Positions 48,028 to 55,892 of a DNA stretch of 64,000 nucleotides are shown here, one piece after another. This DNA comes from Rubrobacter tropicus (GTDB taxonomy: Bacteria > Actinomycetota > Rubrobacteria > Rubrobacterales > Rubrobacteraceae). Below the pieces are notes generated by a model that saw only the letters and a program-made list of their open reading frames with translations, was not told the origin of the DNA and searched no databases. The stretch is from assembly GCF_011492945.1 (NCBI RefSeq), contig NZ_CP045119.1, positions 248,001-312,000 on the forward strand, read 5' to 3'. A program made the position numbers and the translations under genes. The stretch's first letter is position 1. Each line of letters begins with the position of its first letter.

Positions 48028-49518
48028 ATGCCGTTTCTGGAGGGCATCGGGGGCTTTATAATTTTGTTGTATTACAGGCTGGGTACGGTCAGAGGTGGTA
48101 GGGCGCTGGAGACCTCGGTTGGAACCGTCCTCTCGGGACGGTACAGGGTAAAGAGCACGCTCGGCTCGGGCGGGATGGCGGTCGTCTACAAGGCCCAGGA
48201 CGCCATTCTCGGACGTTCCGTCGCGCTCAAGACGCTCCACCGCCACTACGCCGAGACGCCTTCTTTCCAGGCTCGCTTCAGGCAGGAGGCGCGGGCGATG
48301 GCCTCCCTGGACCACGAGAACATAGTCAAGGTCTACGACATCTCGCAGGATGGCGAGGTGCCGTTCATAGTCGTCGAGTGCGTGGCGGGGAGGGACCTCG
48401 GCAGGCTCCTCGGCGGGCAGGGCGGGGGGCGGCTGAGCGAGGCGTTCGTCAGGCGGATGGCAGAGCAACTCTTGCGGGCGCTTTCGTACGCGCACAGGCG
48501 CGGGATCATCCACAGGGACATAAAGCCATCGAACATCCTCCTCACCCCCGAGGGCACCGTCAAGGTGGCCGACTTCGGGATAGCGCGCATCGTCGAGGAG
48601 GACGACCTGGCCGGCGGCGAGCCGGGGGAGATAGTCGGCAGCGCCCGCTACATGTCGCCGGAGCAGCTCAGGGGCGACGAGGCGAAGCCGGAGAGCGACA
48701 TCTACTCGGTCGGGGTTCTGCTCTACCACTGCCTCACCGGAAGGCCGCCCTTCTCGGGCGACGTCAAGAGCCTGGCCCGCCAGCACATGCGCGAGCAGCC
48801 GACCCCGCCCCGCCGGCTGAACAAGAAGATCTCACCGGGCATGGAGGCCGTGATCCTGAAGGCCCTGGCCAAGGACCCGAGGGACCGCTACCCTTCCGCC
48901 TGCGCGATGCTCGACGACATAGAGGTCGGGCCGCTCCCCGTCGCCTCCCGCGCGACCGAGACGGCCAAGTCATCGCCCCGCAGGCGGCGCGGCGGGCTCG
49001 TCCTCGCCTCGGTCCTCGCCCTCCTGCTCCTGCTCGGCGGCGCCGCCGCCCTTGCCTCGGGCTACGTGGGCCTGCCGCAGGACGGCGTGCAGAGCGCCCT
49101 GGACCGCATAAACCCCGTCGAGACCGACACGGCCGCGGCGCCCACGCCGCCGGAATCCTCCCAGGAGACGGCCGCGGAACCGCAGAACCCCGACGGGGCG
49201 CGGGAAGACCCCACCAACACCGAGAGCGCCCCGCAGCCGGCCGCCCCTGGCGCGGAGACGGCGTCCCGCCGGGAGCAGCAGGAGCCCCGCAGGTCGCTCG
49301 TCCCGGTCCCCGACGTTACGGCCTACTACGACTACTACGCGGCCGACACCCTGGCGGCGAGCGGCCTCGACGTCGTGTATGTCAGGGACTACCGGGAGGG
49401 CTTCGCCGCCCGCGGCGTCACCTGGGCCACCGAACCAGCCGCCGGCACGCTCGTCCCCGAAGGCTCGACCGTCACGGTCTACGCCACGCCCGAGGACCTG
49501 CCGCAGCCGGTTTTTTAG
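48028..49518 (+). CDS. Serine/threonine protein kinase with one PASTA domain (PknB-like)
   Basis: A 496-residue membrane kinase. Kinase domain ~38-300: LGSGGMAVVYKAQ (P-loop), VALK (ATP lysine), HRDIKPSN (catalytic loop), DFGIARI (metal), ARYMSPEQL. One membrane helix at ~330-350 (LVLASVLALLLLLGGAAAL), then a Pro/Glu/Ala-rich linker and a single C-terminal PASTA domain (VPVPDVTAYYDYYAADTLAASGLDVVYV ... EPAAGTLVPEGSTVTVYA). PASTA domains of relatives sense muropeptides or lipid II; most PknB proteins have three or four. ATG at 48028 lacks a clear ribosome site and follows the predicted promoter closely, so initiation may be leaderless. Coordinates cell-wall growth by analogy. Confidence 0.9.
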   Translation: MPFLEGIGGFIILLYYRLGTVRGGRALETSVGTVLSGRYRVKSTLGSGGMAVVYKAQDAILGRSVALKTLHRHYAETPSFQARFRQEARAMASLDHENIVKVYDISQDGEVPFIVVECVAGRDLGRLLGGQGGGRLSEAFVRRMAEQLLRALSYAHRRGIIHRDIKPSNILLTPEGTVKVADFGIARIVEEDDLAGGEPGEIVGSARYMSPEQLRGDEAKPESDIYSVGVLLYHCLTGRPPFSGDVKSLARQHMREQPTPPRRLNKKISPGMEAVILKALAKDPRDRYPSACAMLDDIEVGPLPVASRATETAKSSPRRRRGGLVLASVLALLLLLGGAAALASGYVGLPQDGVQSALDRINPVETDTAAAPTPPESSQETAAEPQNPDGAREDPTNTESAPQPAAPGAETASRREQQEPRRSLVPVPDVTAYYDYYAADTLAASGLDVVYVRDYREGFAARGVTWATEPAAGTLVPEGSTVTVYATPEDLPQPVF

Positions 49519-49576
49519 AGCACGCCGCCTTTGGCGGCTTGTCAGCACGCTTCGGCCTGCTCCGCAGGCCTCGCTT
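49519..49576. repeat. Dispersed CAGC-type repeat R9, stop to stop
   Basis: AGCACGCCGCCTTTGGCGGC, CTTGTCAGCACGC and a GGCCTGCTCCGCAGGCC hairpin fill the gap between the TAG of the kinase gene and the TGA of the convergent gene, whose stop lies inside the last TTTCAG word. Confidence 0.7.
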
Positions 49577-50104
49577 TCAGGTGGTTCGGTAGGCCTCTCT
49601 TCGGAGTTTGAAGGTGTGGTGGAGGAGGAAGATGGCGATGGGGAGCGCGCCAGGGGCTTGTGGATTGAAGGTCGCCACGTAGCGGCGGTTCGTAAAGCCG
49701 CCGGAGACGCGGACGGTTTCTTCTCCGTCGTGCGAGCGGGCCACGGCGCTGTTTCGGAGCGGTGAGATGTTCGCCTCGTAGGCGCTGTTGCCGGATCTGA
49801 GCCGCAGGGCGGTCGCGGAGCCGGCGGGCTCGGCGGCCAACGTATCGGCGTCCCCCGTCGTCATCCTATAGCCCCTGTCTGACGCCGGCGCGATCGTCGC
49901 CGATAGGTCGCCGGCCCGAACCTGTGTTCCACCTATCTTGTCCGCCCGGATGTGGCCGAAAGGCTCGCCCCGAGCCGAGAGCAAGGTCAGTTCCGGCGAA
50001 ACCATGCCGCGGGCGCGGGCCGTGAAAGAGCCACCGAGGCTCCGGGCCAGGGCCTCCCACAACGAAGCCGCGTCGTTTCTACCAAGGTCCATGCACCAGA
50101 TCAT
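49577..50104 (-). CDS. Unknown protein (175 aa) with C-terminal hydrophobic segment
   Basis: Family not recognised. A beta-rich sequence (LTLLSARGEPFGHIRADKIGGTQVRAGD, DADTLAAEPAGSATALRL, VARSHDGEETVRVSGGFTNRRYVATF) closes with a hydrophobic helix ALPIAIFLLHHTFKLRREAYR. The layout is weakly like LURP-one/scramblase-type beta-barrel proteins, which pack on a C-terminal helix; treat this as a guess. Start ATG at 50104 or the in-frame ATG four codons later. It is convergent with the PASTA kinase. Confidence 0.55.
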   Translation of the reverse strand: MIWCMDLGRNDAASLWEALARSLGGSFTARARGMVSPELTLLSARGEPFGHIRADKIGGTQVRAGDLSATIAPASDRGYRMTTGDADTLAAEPAGSATALRLRSGNSAYEANISPLRNSAVARSHDGEETVRVSGGFTNRRYVATFNPQAPGALPIAIFLLHHTFKLRREAYRTT

Positions 50105-50156
50105 ACGACGGCTGACGCGGCGAAGTCTCTCTGACCACTGTTCAGTCCTCGCAAAT

Positions 50157-50196
50157 AGCCGAAAGCCGAAAGCTGACTGCCGACAGCCGAAAGCGT
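50157..50196. repeat. Dispersed CAGC-type repeat R10 (single arm)
   Basis: Four consecutive AGCCGAAAGC/AGCTGACTGC-type words between two divergent genes. No second arm is found close by. Confidence 0.55.
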
Positions 50197-50235
50197 TTAG
50201 ACTATCTTCGGAGACAAGAGAAGGCTTGGAGTCAA

Positions 50236-50595
50236 ATGGAGCTACAAAGCAAAGAAGAGATACGTAACGAGATCCTGCAGCTCTGGCTTCGCAGCGCCTG
50301 GGTCTACCCGTTCGAGGCGCCGGACGGGAAGAGCTACCTGCGCCTGACCCCCGGCGGGCGGCTGAAGGTCAGGCGCAGGATCCGCGACCTCGAAAACGCT
50401 CTGGGCGTCGAGGGCGAAGAGTTGGCGAAACAGGAGGAGGCGGGCACCCTTCCCGTCGAGCGCGAGAAGCTGGAGCTGGCGATGATGGTCCAGGCTTACG
50501 ACTCCGAGCGCCGGTTCATCCGCAGCCAGGGCGGCGTCCTCGGAACCCCCGCCGTGACCCTCGGAGACGCCGAAGAACCAGAAGCTGAAAGCTGA
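50236..50595 (+). CDS. Unknown protein (119 aa)
   Basis: ATG at 50236 with GGAG five bases upstream. Highly charged, helical: MELQSKEEIRNEILQLWLR, then WVYPFEAPDGKSYLRLTPGGRLKVRRRIRDLENALGVEGEELAKQEE and KLELAMMVQAYDSERRFIRSQGG. No family, membrane segment or cysteine is recognised. The last codons and the TGA stop are made from a dispersed-repeat word (GAAGCTGAAAGCTGA), so the C-terminal tail (PEAES) was probably contributed by repeat R11. Cytoplasmic location inferred. Confidence 0.6.
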   Translation: MELQSKEEIRNEILQLWLRSAWVYPFEAPDGKSYLRLTPGGRLKVRRRIRDLENALGVEGEELAKQEEAGTLPVEREKLELAMMVQAYDSERRFIRSQGGVLGTPAVTLGDAEEPEAES

Positions 50596-50616
50596 CCGCC
50601 GAAGGCTGACGGCTTA
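50578..50616. repeat. Dispersed CAGC-type repeat R11 overlapping a gene end
   Basis: AGAAGCTGAAAGCTGACC, GCCGAAGGCTGACGGC words start inside the last codons of the 119-aa gene and supply its stop. Confidence 0.6.
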
Positions 50617-50842
50617 TTCGCCAGATGTGGTGGCCGGATCTTCGGTGGCGCACATCCGATGGTGTAGAAGCGGGCCTCCGAAGGTGGCGTATCACCCCGG
50701 CCCGTGATAGGCTCTTCTGGCGATAAGCGCCCGCCTTCGGCGGGGCTCCGCCGCGGAAGAGAGAGGGGGGACCTCTCCAGGAGCGCGTAACGCTGGTGTT
50801 GTCGGGGTGTGCCGAAGAAAAGCACGCGGAGGGTACTGGATC

Positions 50843-52651
50843 TTGAGCCTCATAAATCGGAAGAAGAGAGACAGGCGAACCGGCGGAGACGGGTACGGCA
50901 ACTACGGTCCCGCTTACGGCAGCACGGGCAGCCGCCGCTCCCGGCGCCGCGGCTTCGCCGGCCCGATCATCATAATCTGCGCCCTCGTCGCCGTGCTGGT
51001 GGCCGCCGACTTCTGGATGAACTCGGGCAAGGTCCACCGCGGGGTCGAGGTCGGCAACGTCTCTTTGGGCGGCATGGAGCCCGCCGAGGCGCGGGAAGTG
51101 GTGAGGGAGCGGGCGATGGGCCCGCTGCAGGACATCGAGCTCAGCGGCCCCGACCGGTTCTCCCGGTCCGCCGAAGAGCTCGGCGTGAACTTCCACATCG
51201 ACTCCACCGTCGACAAAGCCTACGCCGTGGGCCGCGACGGAAACGTCCTCGAACGCCTCTCCGAGCGGCTGCGCGCCGCATTCCCCGGCATCACCATAGA
51301 CCCGAACATAAGCTACCGCTCCGACAACGTGCAAACCGAGGTCGAGGAGATAGCCTCCCAGGTCAACGCCCAGCCGCAGGACGCCACGGTCAAGGTCGTG
51401 GGCTCAGAGGTCGAGGTCGCCCAGTCCCAGGAGGGCTACAGGCTAAACGTCGAGGACACCATGACGAGCGTGGACGGGGCGATCGACGGCATGACCGGCG
51501 AGGCGAAGATAAAGGGTGACGTGCTCGGGCCCGACATCACCACCGCCGAGGCCGAGACGGCCGCGGAGAAGGCCCGCGGCGCCGTCTCCGAGCAGCTGGT
51601 CTTCGAGCACGAGGACCAGAACTGGACCGTCTCCCCGGCCGACATCGGCTCGAGCCTCGACGTCGCGCCGAACGACGGCAAGATCTCCGTAAGCCTCAAC
51701 CGCGATCGCATGAGCGACCGCCTGGCCCCCGTCTACTCCGACCTCGCCGTAAAGCCAAAGAACGCCTCCTACGACTTCGACGACAACGGGGACGTGATAG
51801 TCCTACCCAGCCGTGAGGGCCGGACGATCGAGTGGGAGAACCTGCTCGACTCGGTCGAGAACAACATCTTCGAGGGCAAGCGCGAGTACCAGGTGAACAC
51901 CACCGTGGACAAGCCCAAGTACACGACCGCGGGCCTAGAAGCCAAGAAGCCGACCGAGCTTCTCGGCTCCTACAAGACCGACTACATGGCGACCTCAGAC
52001 CAGGGCGCCGAGCGGGCGGAGAACCTGGAAATCGCCGCTAATGAGGTCAACGGCACCTTCGTCGCCCCCGGCGAGACCTTCTCCATGGTCGAGCACGTCC
52101 AGGACGCCAGGTACAATGCCGCGCACGTTATCGTGGAGAGCGGGACGCAGACGGCCGAGGGCGGTGGCCTCTGCCAGGTTACCTCCACCCTCTACAACGC
52201 GGTCCTCTACGCCGGCCTGCCGGTGACGAAGCGCGAGCCCCACGACTCGGTCCTGCCCTACATCCGGCCCGGGATGGACGCGACGATCTGGTACGGCGAT
52301 ACGACGACGACGGCCGACGACACGGACATGCAGTTCAAGAACAACACCGATGGTTACGTGCTCATCGAAGAGTACGTCTCAGGCGACGGCTACATGTACG
52401 CCAACGTCTACGGCGTCCCGAACAACATAGAGGTGGAGATGTCGTCCAAGCCGGTCTGGGAAAACGCGGACGGCGCCGAGTGGGTCACGTACTACACGAG
52501 GTACAAGAACGGTGAGGTTGAGTACGAGGATAGCTGGAACAGCTTGTACAGCGCTCTGTACGACGAGAAGGGCAAGAAGATACCGGCCGATCAGGTCCCG
52601 ACCGCCGAAGTGGACGGTAGCTACCTGGGACCGAACATAGCGGCGGAATAG
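50843..52651 (+). CDS. VanW family protein with peptidoglycan-binding-like domains
   Basis: About 602 residues from TTG 50843 (GGAGG upstream; GTG at 50807 is the in-frame alternative). A basic N-terminus precedes one membrane helix (IIIICALVAVLVAADFWM). Extracellular: repeated PG_binding_4-type modules (VSLGGMEPAEAREVV, ELGVNFHIDSTVDKAYAVGRDG), then the VanW domain (TDYMATSDQGAERAENLEIAANEVNGTFVAPGETFSM, GGGLCQVTSTLYNAVLYAGLP, RPGMDATIWYG). VanW occurs in vancomycin-resistance clusters but its activity is unsettled; many actinobacterial copies are housekeeping. It ends at a strong terminator. A paralog starts at 57421. Confidence 0.88.
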   Translation: MSLINRKKRDRRTGGDGYGNYGPAYGSTGSRRSRRRGFAGPIIIICALVAVLVAADFWMNSGKVHRGVEVGNVSLGGMEPAEAREVVRERAMGPLQDIELSGPDRFSRSAEELGVNFHIDSTVDKAYAVGRDGNVLERLSERLRAAFPGITIDPNISYRSDNVQTEVEEIASQVNAQPQDATVKVVGSEVEVAQSQEGYRLNVEDTMTSVDGAIDGMTGEAKIKGDVLGPDITTAEAETAAEKARGAVSEQLVFEHEDQNWTVSPADIGSSLDVAPNDGKISVSLNRDRMSDRLAPVYSDLAVKPKNASYDFDDNGDVIVLPSREGRTIEWENLLDSVENNIFEGKREYQVNTTVDKPKYTTAGLEAKKPTELLGSYKTDYMATSDQGAERAENLEIAANEVNGTFVAPGETFSMVEHVQDARYNAAHVIVESGTQTAEGGGLCQVTSTLYNAVLYAGLPVTKREPHDSVLPYIRPGMDATIWYGDTTTTADDTDMQFKNNTDGYVLIEEYVSGDGYMYANVYGVPNNIEVEMSSKPVWENADGAEWVTYYTRYKNGEVEYEDSWNSLYSALYDEKGKKIPADQVPTAEVDGSYLGPNIAAE

Positions 52652-52674
52652 TCAGCGTTTCGCCCCGTTAACAA

Positions 52675-52704
52675 GAGGCCCCCGGTTTTATAACCGGGGG
52701 CCTC
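52675..52704. terminator. Bidirectional rho-independent terminator
   Basis: A 13-bp stem (GAGGCCCCCGGTT and its complement) with a TTAT loop, followed by TCTT, between the convergent VanW and decarboxylase genes. Confidence 0.85.
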
Positions 52705-52728
52705 TCTTCGCGTCGAAGCTCTTGCTGA

Positions 52729-54063
52729 CTAGCTCCTCGTAAGCGCCTTCTGTCCGTTGAGCACGTCTTCCGGTTTGCCGCCAGCGCGGAGCAGGAGTGC
52801 CTCGCCGTTGTGGAGGAGCACCTCTGCGGGGGAGGGGTGGCTTAGGAAGCCGAGGTTGGAGGCGGAGTAGCCGTAGGCGCCGCTGTAGAAGACGCCTATC
52901 AGGTCGCCGACCTCGGGGGCGGCGAGGGGGATGTTGTTGCCGAAGGAGTCGAGCGGGGTGCAGCAGGGGCCCGCGACGGCGACGCCCTCCTCCGGGACGG
53001 CGCCGTCCGTGCGGGTGAGGTTCAGAATGGGGTAGGCCTTGCGGAAGACCTGGCCCATGTTGCCCGTGGCGGTGAGGTGGTGGTTCATGCCGCCGTCGGT
53101 GACGGCGAAGGTCTTGCCGCGGGTCTCCTTCACGTCGACGACGCGGGTGACGTAGACGCCCGCGTCGGCGACCAGGTAGCGGCCTAGCTCGAAGAGGAAG
53201 CGGCAGCCTTCCAGGCGGGAGTCCGAGCGGTAGCCAGAGACGATCTCCTTGAGTCCCTCGCCGAAGCGGTCTAGGTCGAACTCGCTGGTCTTCTCGAAGT
53301 AGGGGACGCCGAAGCCGCCGCCGAAGTCGATCATCTCCAAAGCGTGGCCGGCGTGGTCCGCCGCCTCCAGTGCTATATCGAAGATGTTGCGGCAGTGCTC
53401 GAGCAGGGGGTCGACCTCGAAGACCTGGGTGGCCGTGTAGACGTGGACGCCGCGCATGACGAGGCTCTCGTGGGAGAGGACTTTTTCGACGGCTTCGGCG
53501 AGGTCGGCTTGGTCGATGCCGAACTGGCCGACCGTGCCGCCCATGCGCATCCCGCTACCCATGAGCTGGGCCGTCGGGTTTATTCTGATCCCGACGCCTA
53601 TGGTCTTCCCGGCCTCCTCCGCGATGGCGGCCAACCGCTCTATCTCGCCGAGCGACTCGACGTTGACGGCGTGGATGCCCTCATCCACGGACATCCTCAG
53701 CTCCTCGTCCGTCTTGGCCGGCCCCGCGAAGACTATGTCCTCGGGCGCGAAGCCCGCGGCCCGCGCCACTATAAGCTCCCCGGAAGAGGCGACCTCCCCG
53801 CCCGCGCCGGCCTGCGCTATCAGCGAGCAGACGGCGAGGTTCGGGTTCGCCTTGAGTGAGTAGGCGACCTCGGTGCCGAGGGCTTCGCGGACGCGGCGGA
53901 CGCGGTCGGAGATCATGTCTGCGTGGTAGAGGTAGAACGGCGATCCGTACTCTTTCGCTATCTCCGAGACGGGTATGCCGCCGGGGGCGAACTCGCCGCC
54001 CTCGGTGGCGGAGTTGCCGAAGCGGTTCGCCAGGTCGTTTGCCTTATCCGTTTGTGTAAGCAC
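52729..54063 (-). CDS. PLP-dependent decarboxylase (DAP/ornithine class, group IV)
   Basis: A 444-residue alanine-racemase-fold decarboxylase. PLP lysine K71 in AYSLKANPN; GGEVASSGELIVARAAG; GVGIRINP; MIDFGGGFGVPY; FELGRYLVADAGVYVTRV; catalytic Cys in VAGPCCTPLDS; YGYSASNLGFLSHP. Genes of this type sit with an AMP ligase and carrier protein in exosortase-associated and small-molecule clusters, as here. The GTG at 54063 overlaps the ligase end by 20 bases. It may decarboxylate an amino acid, perhaps after tethering to the carrier; the substrate is unknown. A housekeeping LysA role is less likely in this operon. Confidence 0.85.
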   Translation of the reverse strand: MLTQTDKANDLANRFGNSATEGGEFAPGGIPVSEIAKEYGSPFYLYHADMISDRVRRVREALGTEVAYSLKANPNLAVCSLIAQAGAGGEVASSGELIVARAAGFAPEDIVFAGPAKTDEELRMSVDEGIHAVNVESLGEIERLAAIAEEAGKTIGVGIRINPTAQLMGSGMRMGGTVGQFGIDQADLAEAVEKVLSHESLVMRGVHVYTATQVFEVDPLLEHCRNIFDIALEAADHAGHALEMIDFGGGFGVPYFEKTSEFDLDRFGEGLKEIVSGYRSDSRLEGCRFLFELGRYLVADAGVYVTRVVDVKETRGKTFAVTDGGMNHHLTATGNMGQVFRKAYPILNLTRTDGAVPEEGVAVAGPCCTPLDSFGNNIPLAAPEVGDLIGVFYSGAYGYSASNLGFLSHPSPAEVLLHNGEALLLRAGGKPEDVLNGQKALTRS

Positions 54064-55630
54064 TGCTGATCCCCTTGCGGTCTATCTTGCCTGAACCCGT
54101 CTTCGGGAGCTCGTCCCTGACGATTATCTCCTTCGGGATCATGTACGGCGGGCCGTTCTTTATGGCGTACTCCCGGATGGAGTCGAGCGCCCCGTCGCCC
54201 GTTGTGTTCCTCAAGGAGATCACGGCTATAACGTCCTGCCCGACCGCCGGGTTCTCCACCCCGAAGGCGCACGCCTCGTTGACGAGGCCCGAGGCTATAA
54301 GGAGGTTCTCGACCTCCTCGGGGCTCAGGCGGTAGCCCTGGTTCTTTATCATGGCGTCCTCGCGACCGAGGAAGTAAAGGTACCCTTCCTCGTCCCGCGT
54401 CACCGTGTCGCCCGAATAGACGACCCGCTCCACGTCCAGCAACTCCGGCGGGGCGAGCGGGTTCGGGCGGTAGGCCTTCTGGGTGGCCTCCTCGTTGCCC
54501 CAGTAGCCCATCGCGACGGTGGGACCGCGGTGGACGAGTTCGCCCGGTTCGCCGGGGGCTGCCTCTTTGCCCTCTTTGGTTATTACCATGATCTCGGAGT
54601 TCGGGATCGCCTTGCCGATGCAGTTGCCCTGCTCGGGAGAGGAGCGGTGGATCTCCGCGGGGTCGAGGTAGGTCGAGCGGAACGCCTCCGTGAGGCCGTA
54701 CATCAGGTAGATCTTGGTCCCCGCCGGTTCGAGCAGGTTCCTCATCTCGTCCAGGTTGGCCTGCGGGATGCGTCCGCCGGTGTTGGCGACGTATCGCAGG
54801 TGGGTCATCGGGTTCTCCCGCAGGGACTTCGCGCCGCGCAGCAGCAGCGCCCACAGCGGCGGGACGCCCGTCACACCCGTGATCTCGTGCCGGCGCAACG
54901 CCTTGAGCAGATCCCCCGGCAGCCTGGACCGGAGCAGATAAAGCGTCGCCCCGGACCTGAGCGACGTCGTGAACTGGCTCATCCCGGCGTCGAAATTCAA
55001 GGGAAGCGCCGAGAGGATGCGGTCGTCCGGAGTATTCTCCAGGTAAGAGGAGACGATCTGTGCCCCCACCGTCACGTTGCGCTGGCTCGTCGCCACGCCC
55101 TTCGGCATCCCCGTCGAGCCGGACGTGTACAGGATGGTTCCGAGGTCGATCTCGGAGACGGTGCGGTCCTCTTTCAGGCCGCCGCCCTTGAGCGCTTCGG
55201 CGACGTCCACGTAGGACTTCGCGGCGGCCCCTTCGGGCTTTTCGCCCCTGTAGAATGCGGTCTCGACCGTTTTCGGTTGAAGTTCGTCGAGCTTCGGGGT
55301 GTCCCCGATCATGACGCGGATGTCGCAGTCTTGGGCCAGGTACTCGATCTGGGGCGCCTTGAAGAGCGGGTTGACGTTTACGTAGGCCGCCCCGATGCGG
55401 GAGGCCGCCAGCATCGAGACTATGGCCTCCCACGACTTCTCGACGAGCACGCCCACCCTGTCGCCCTTGTTTACCCCGGCCTCGACGAGGGCGGCACCCA
55501 AAGAGCTGCTCTCGCGTTCGAGATCCTCGTAGGAGTATTCCGCGTCGCCGTCGACGACCGCCGCTCTCTGCGGGTCGCGTTCTACGGAGTTGTGGAGGAG
55601 GTCGTGGAGGGTGAATTCCGGGCGGGGCAT
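54044..55630 (-). CDS. AMP-dependent acyl/aminoacyl ligase
   Basis: A 528-residue ANL-superfamily enzyme starting at the ATG that overlaps the carrier-protein stop by one base (TGATG). Core motifs: ILYTSGSTGMPKGV, YGLTEAFRST, YSGDTVTRDEEGYLYFLGREDAMIKNQGYRLSPEEVE and LPKTGSGKIDRKG with the catalytic Lys. It activates a carboxylate with ATP and loads it on a thiol. With the acyl carrier protein just upstream, loading of that carrier is the likely job. It matches the ligase found with PEP-CTERM/exosortase-type systems, but no exosortase is in the window. The substrate cannot be told. Confidence 0.87.
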   Translation of the reverse strand: MPRPEFTLHDLLHNSVERDPQRAAVVDGDAEYSYEDLERESSSLGAALVEAGVNKGDRVGVLVEKSWEAIVSMLAASRIGAAYVNVNPLFKAPQIEYLAQDCDIRVMIGDTPKLDELQPKTVETAFYRGEKPEGAAAKSYVDVAEALKGGGLKEDRTVSEIDLGTILYTSGSTGMPKGVATSQRNVTVGAQIVSSYLENTPDDRILSALPLNFDAGMSQFTTSLRSGATLYLLRSRLPGDLLKALRRHEITGVTGVPPLWALLLRGAKSLRENPMTHLRYVANTGGRIPQANLDEMRNLLEPAGTKIYLMYGLTEAFRSTYLDPAEIHRSSPEQGNCIGKAIPNSEIMVITKEGKEAAPGEPGELVHRGPTVAMGYWGNEEATQKAYRPNPLAPPELLDVERVVYSGDTVTRDEEGYLYFLGREDAMIKNQGYRLSPEEVENLLIASGLVNEACAFGVENPAVGQDVIAVISLRNTTGDGALDSIREYAIKNGPPYMIPKEIIVRDELPKTGSGKIDRKGISSAYTNG

Positions 55631-55881
55631 CAGGCTGCCTTGCCCTCCACCAGGGTGGCGATGGCGTCGACGGAGCCGAAGTTCTCCTCGTCGAACTCGT
55701 CGTCCTCGATCATGATGCCGAACTCGTCTTCGAGGAAGGTGACGAGCTCCACCGTCTGGAGCGAGGTCATGACGCCGTTCTCTATGAGGGGCTCGTCGTT
55801 GGCGACGTCGCGCCCGCCCGTCACGTTCTCCTGCAGCCAGCCGCGTATCGCGGCCCGTGCGTCTGTGTTGTTTGCAACCAT
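55630..55881 (-). CDS. Acyl/peptidyl carrier protein
   Basis: An 83-residue four-helix carrier, strongly acidic (FLEDEFGIMIEDDEFDEENF). The phosphopantetheine serine is S40 in ENGVMTSLQTVEL, where the usual DSL is TSL. GGAG seven bases before the ATG at 55881. It lies 11 bases after the acetyltransferase gene and overlaps the ligase start by one base, so all four minus-strand genes are one operon. It holds an activated acyl or amino acid while the decarboxylase or acetyltransferase acts (inference). Confidence 0.88.
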   Translation of the reverse strand: MVANNTDARAAIRGWLQENVTGGRDVANDEPLIENGVMTSLQTVELVTFLEDEFGIMIEDDEFDEENFGSVDAIATLVEGKAA

Positions 55882-55892
55882 AACGTATCTCC

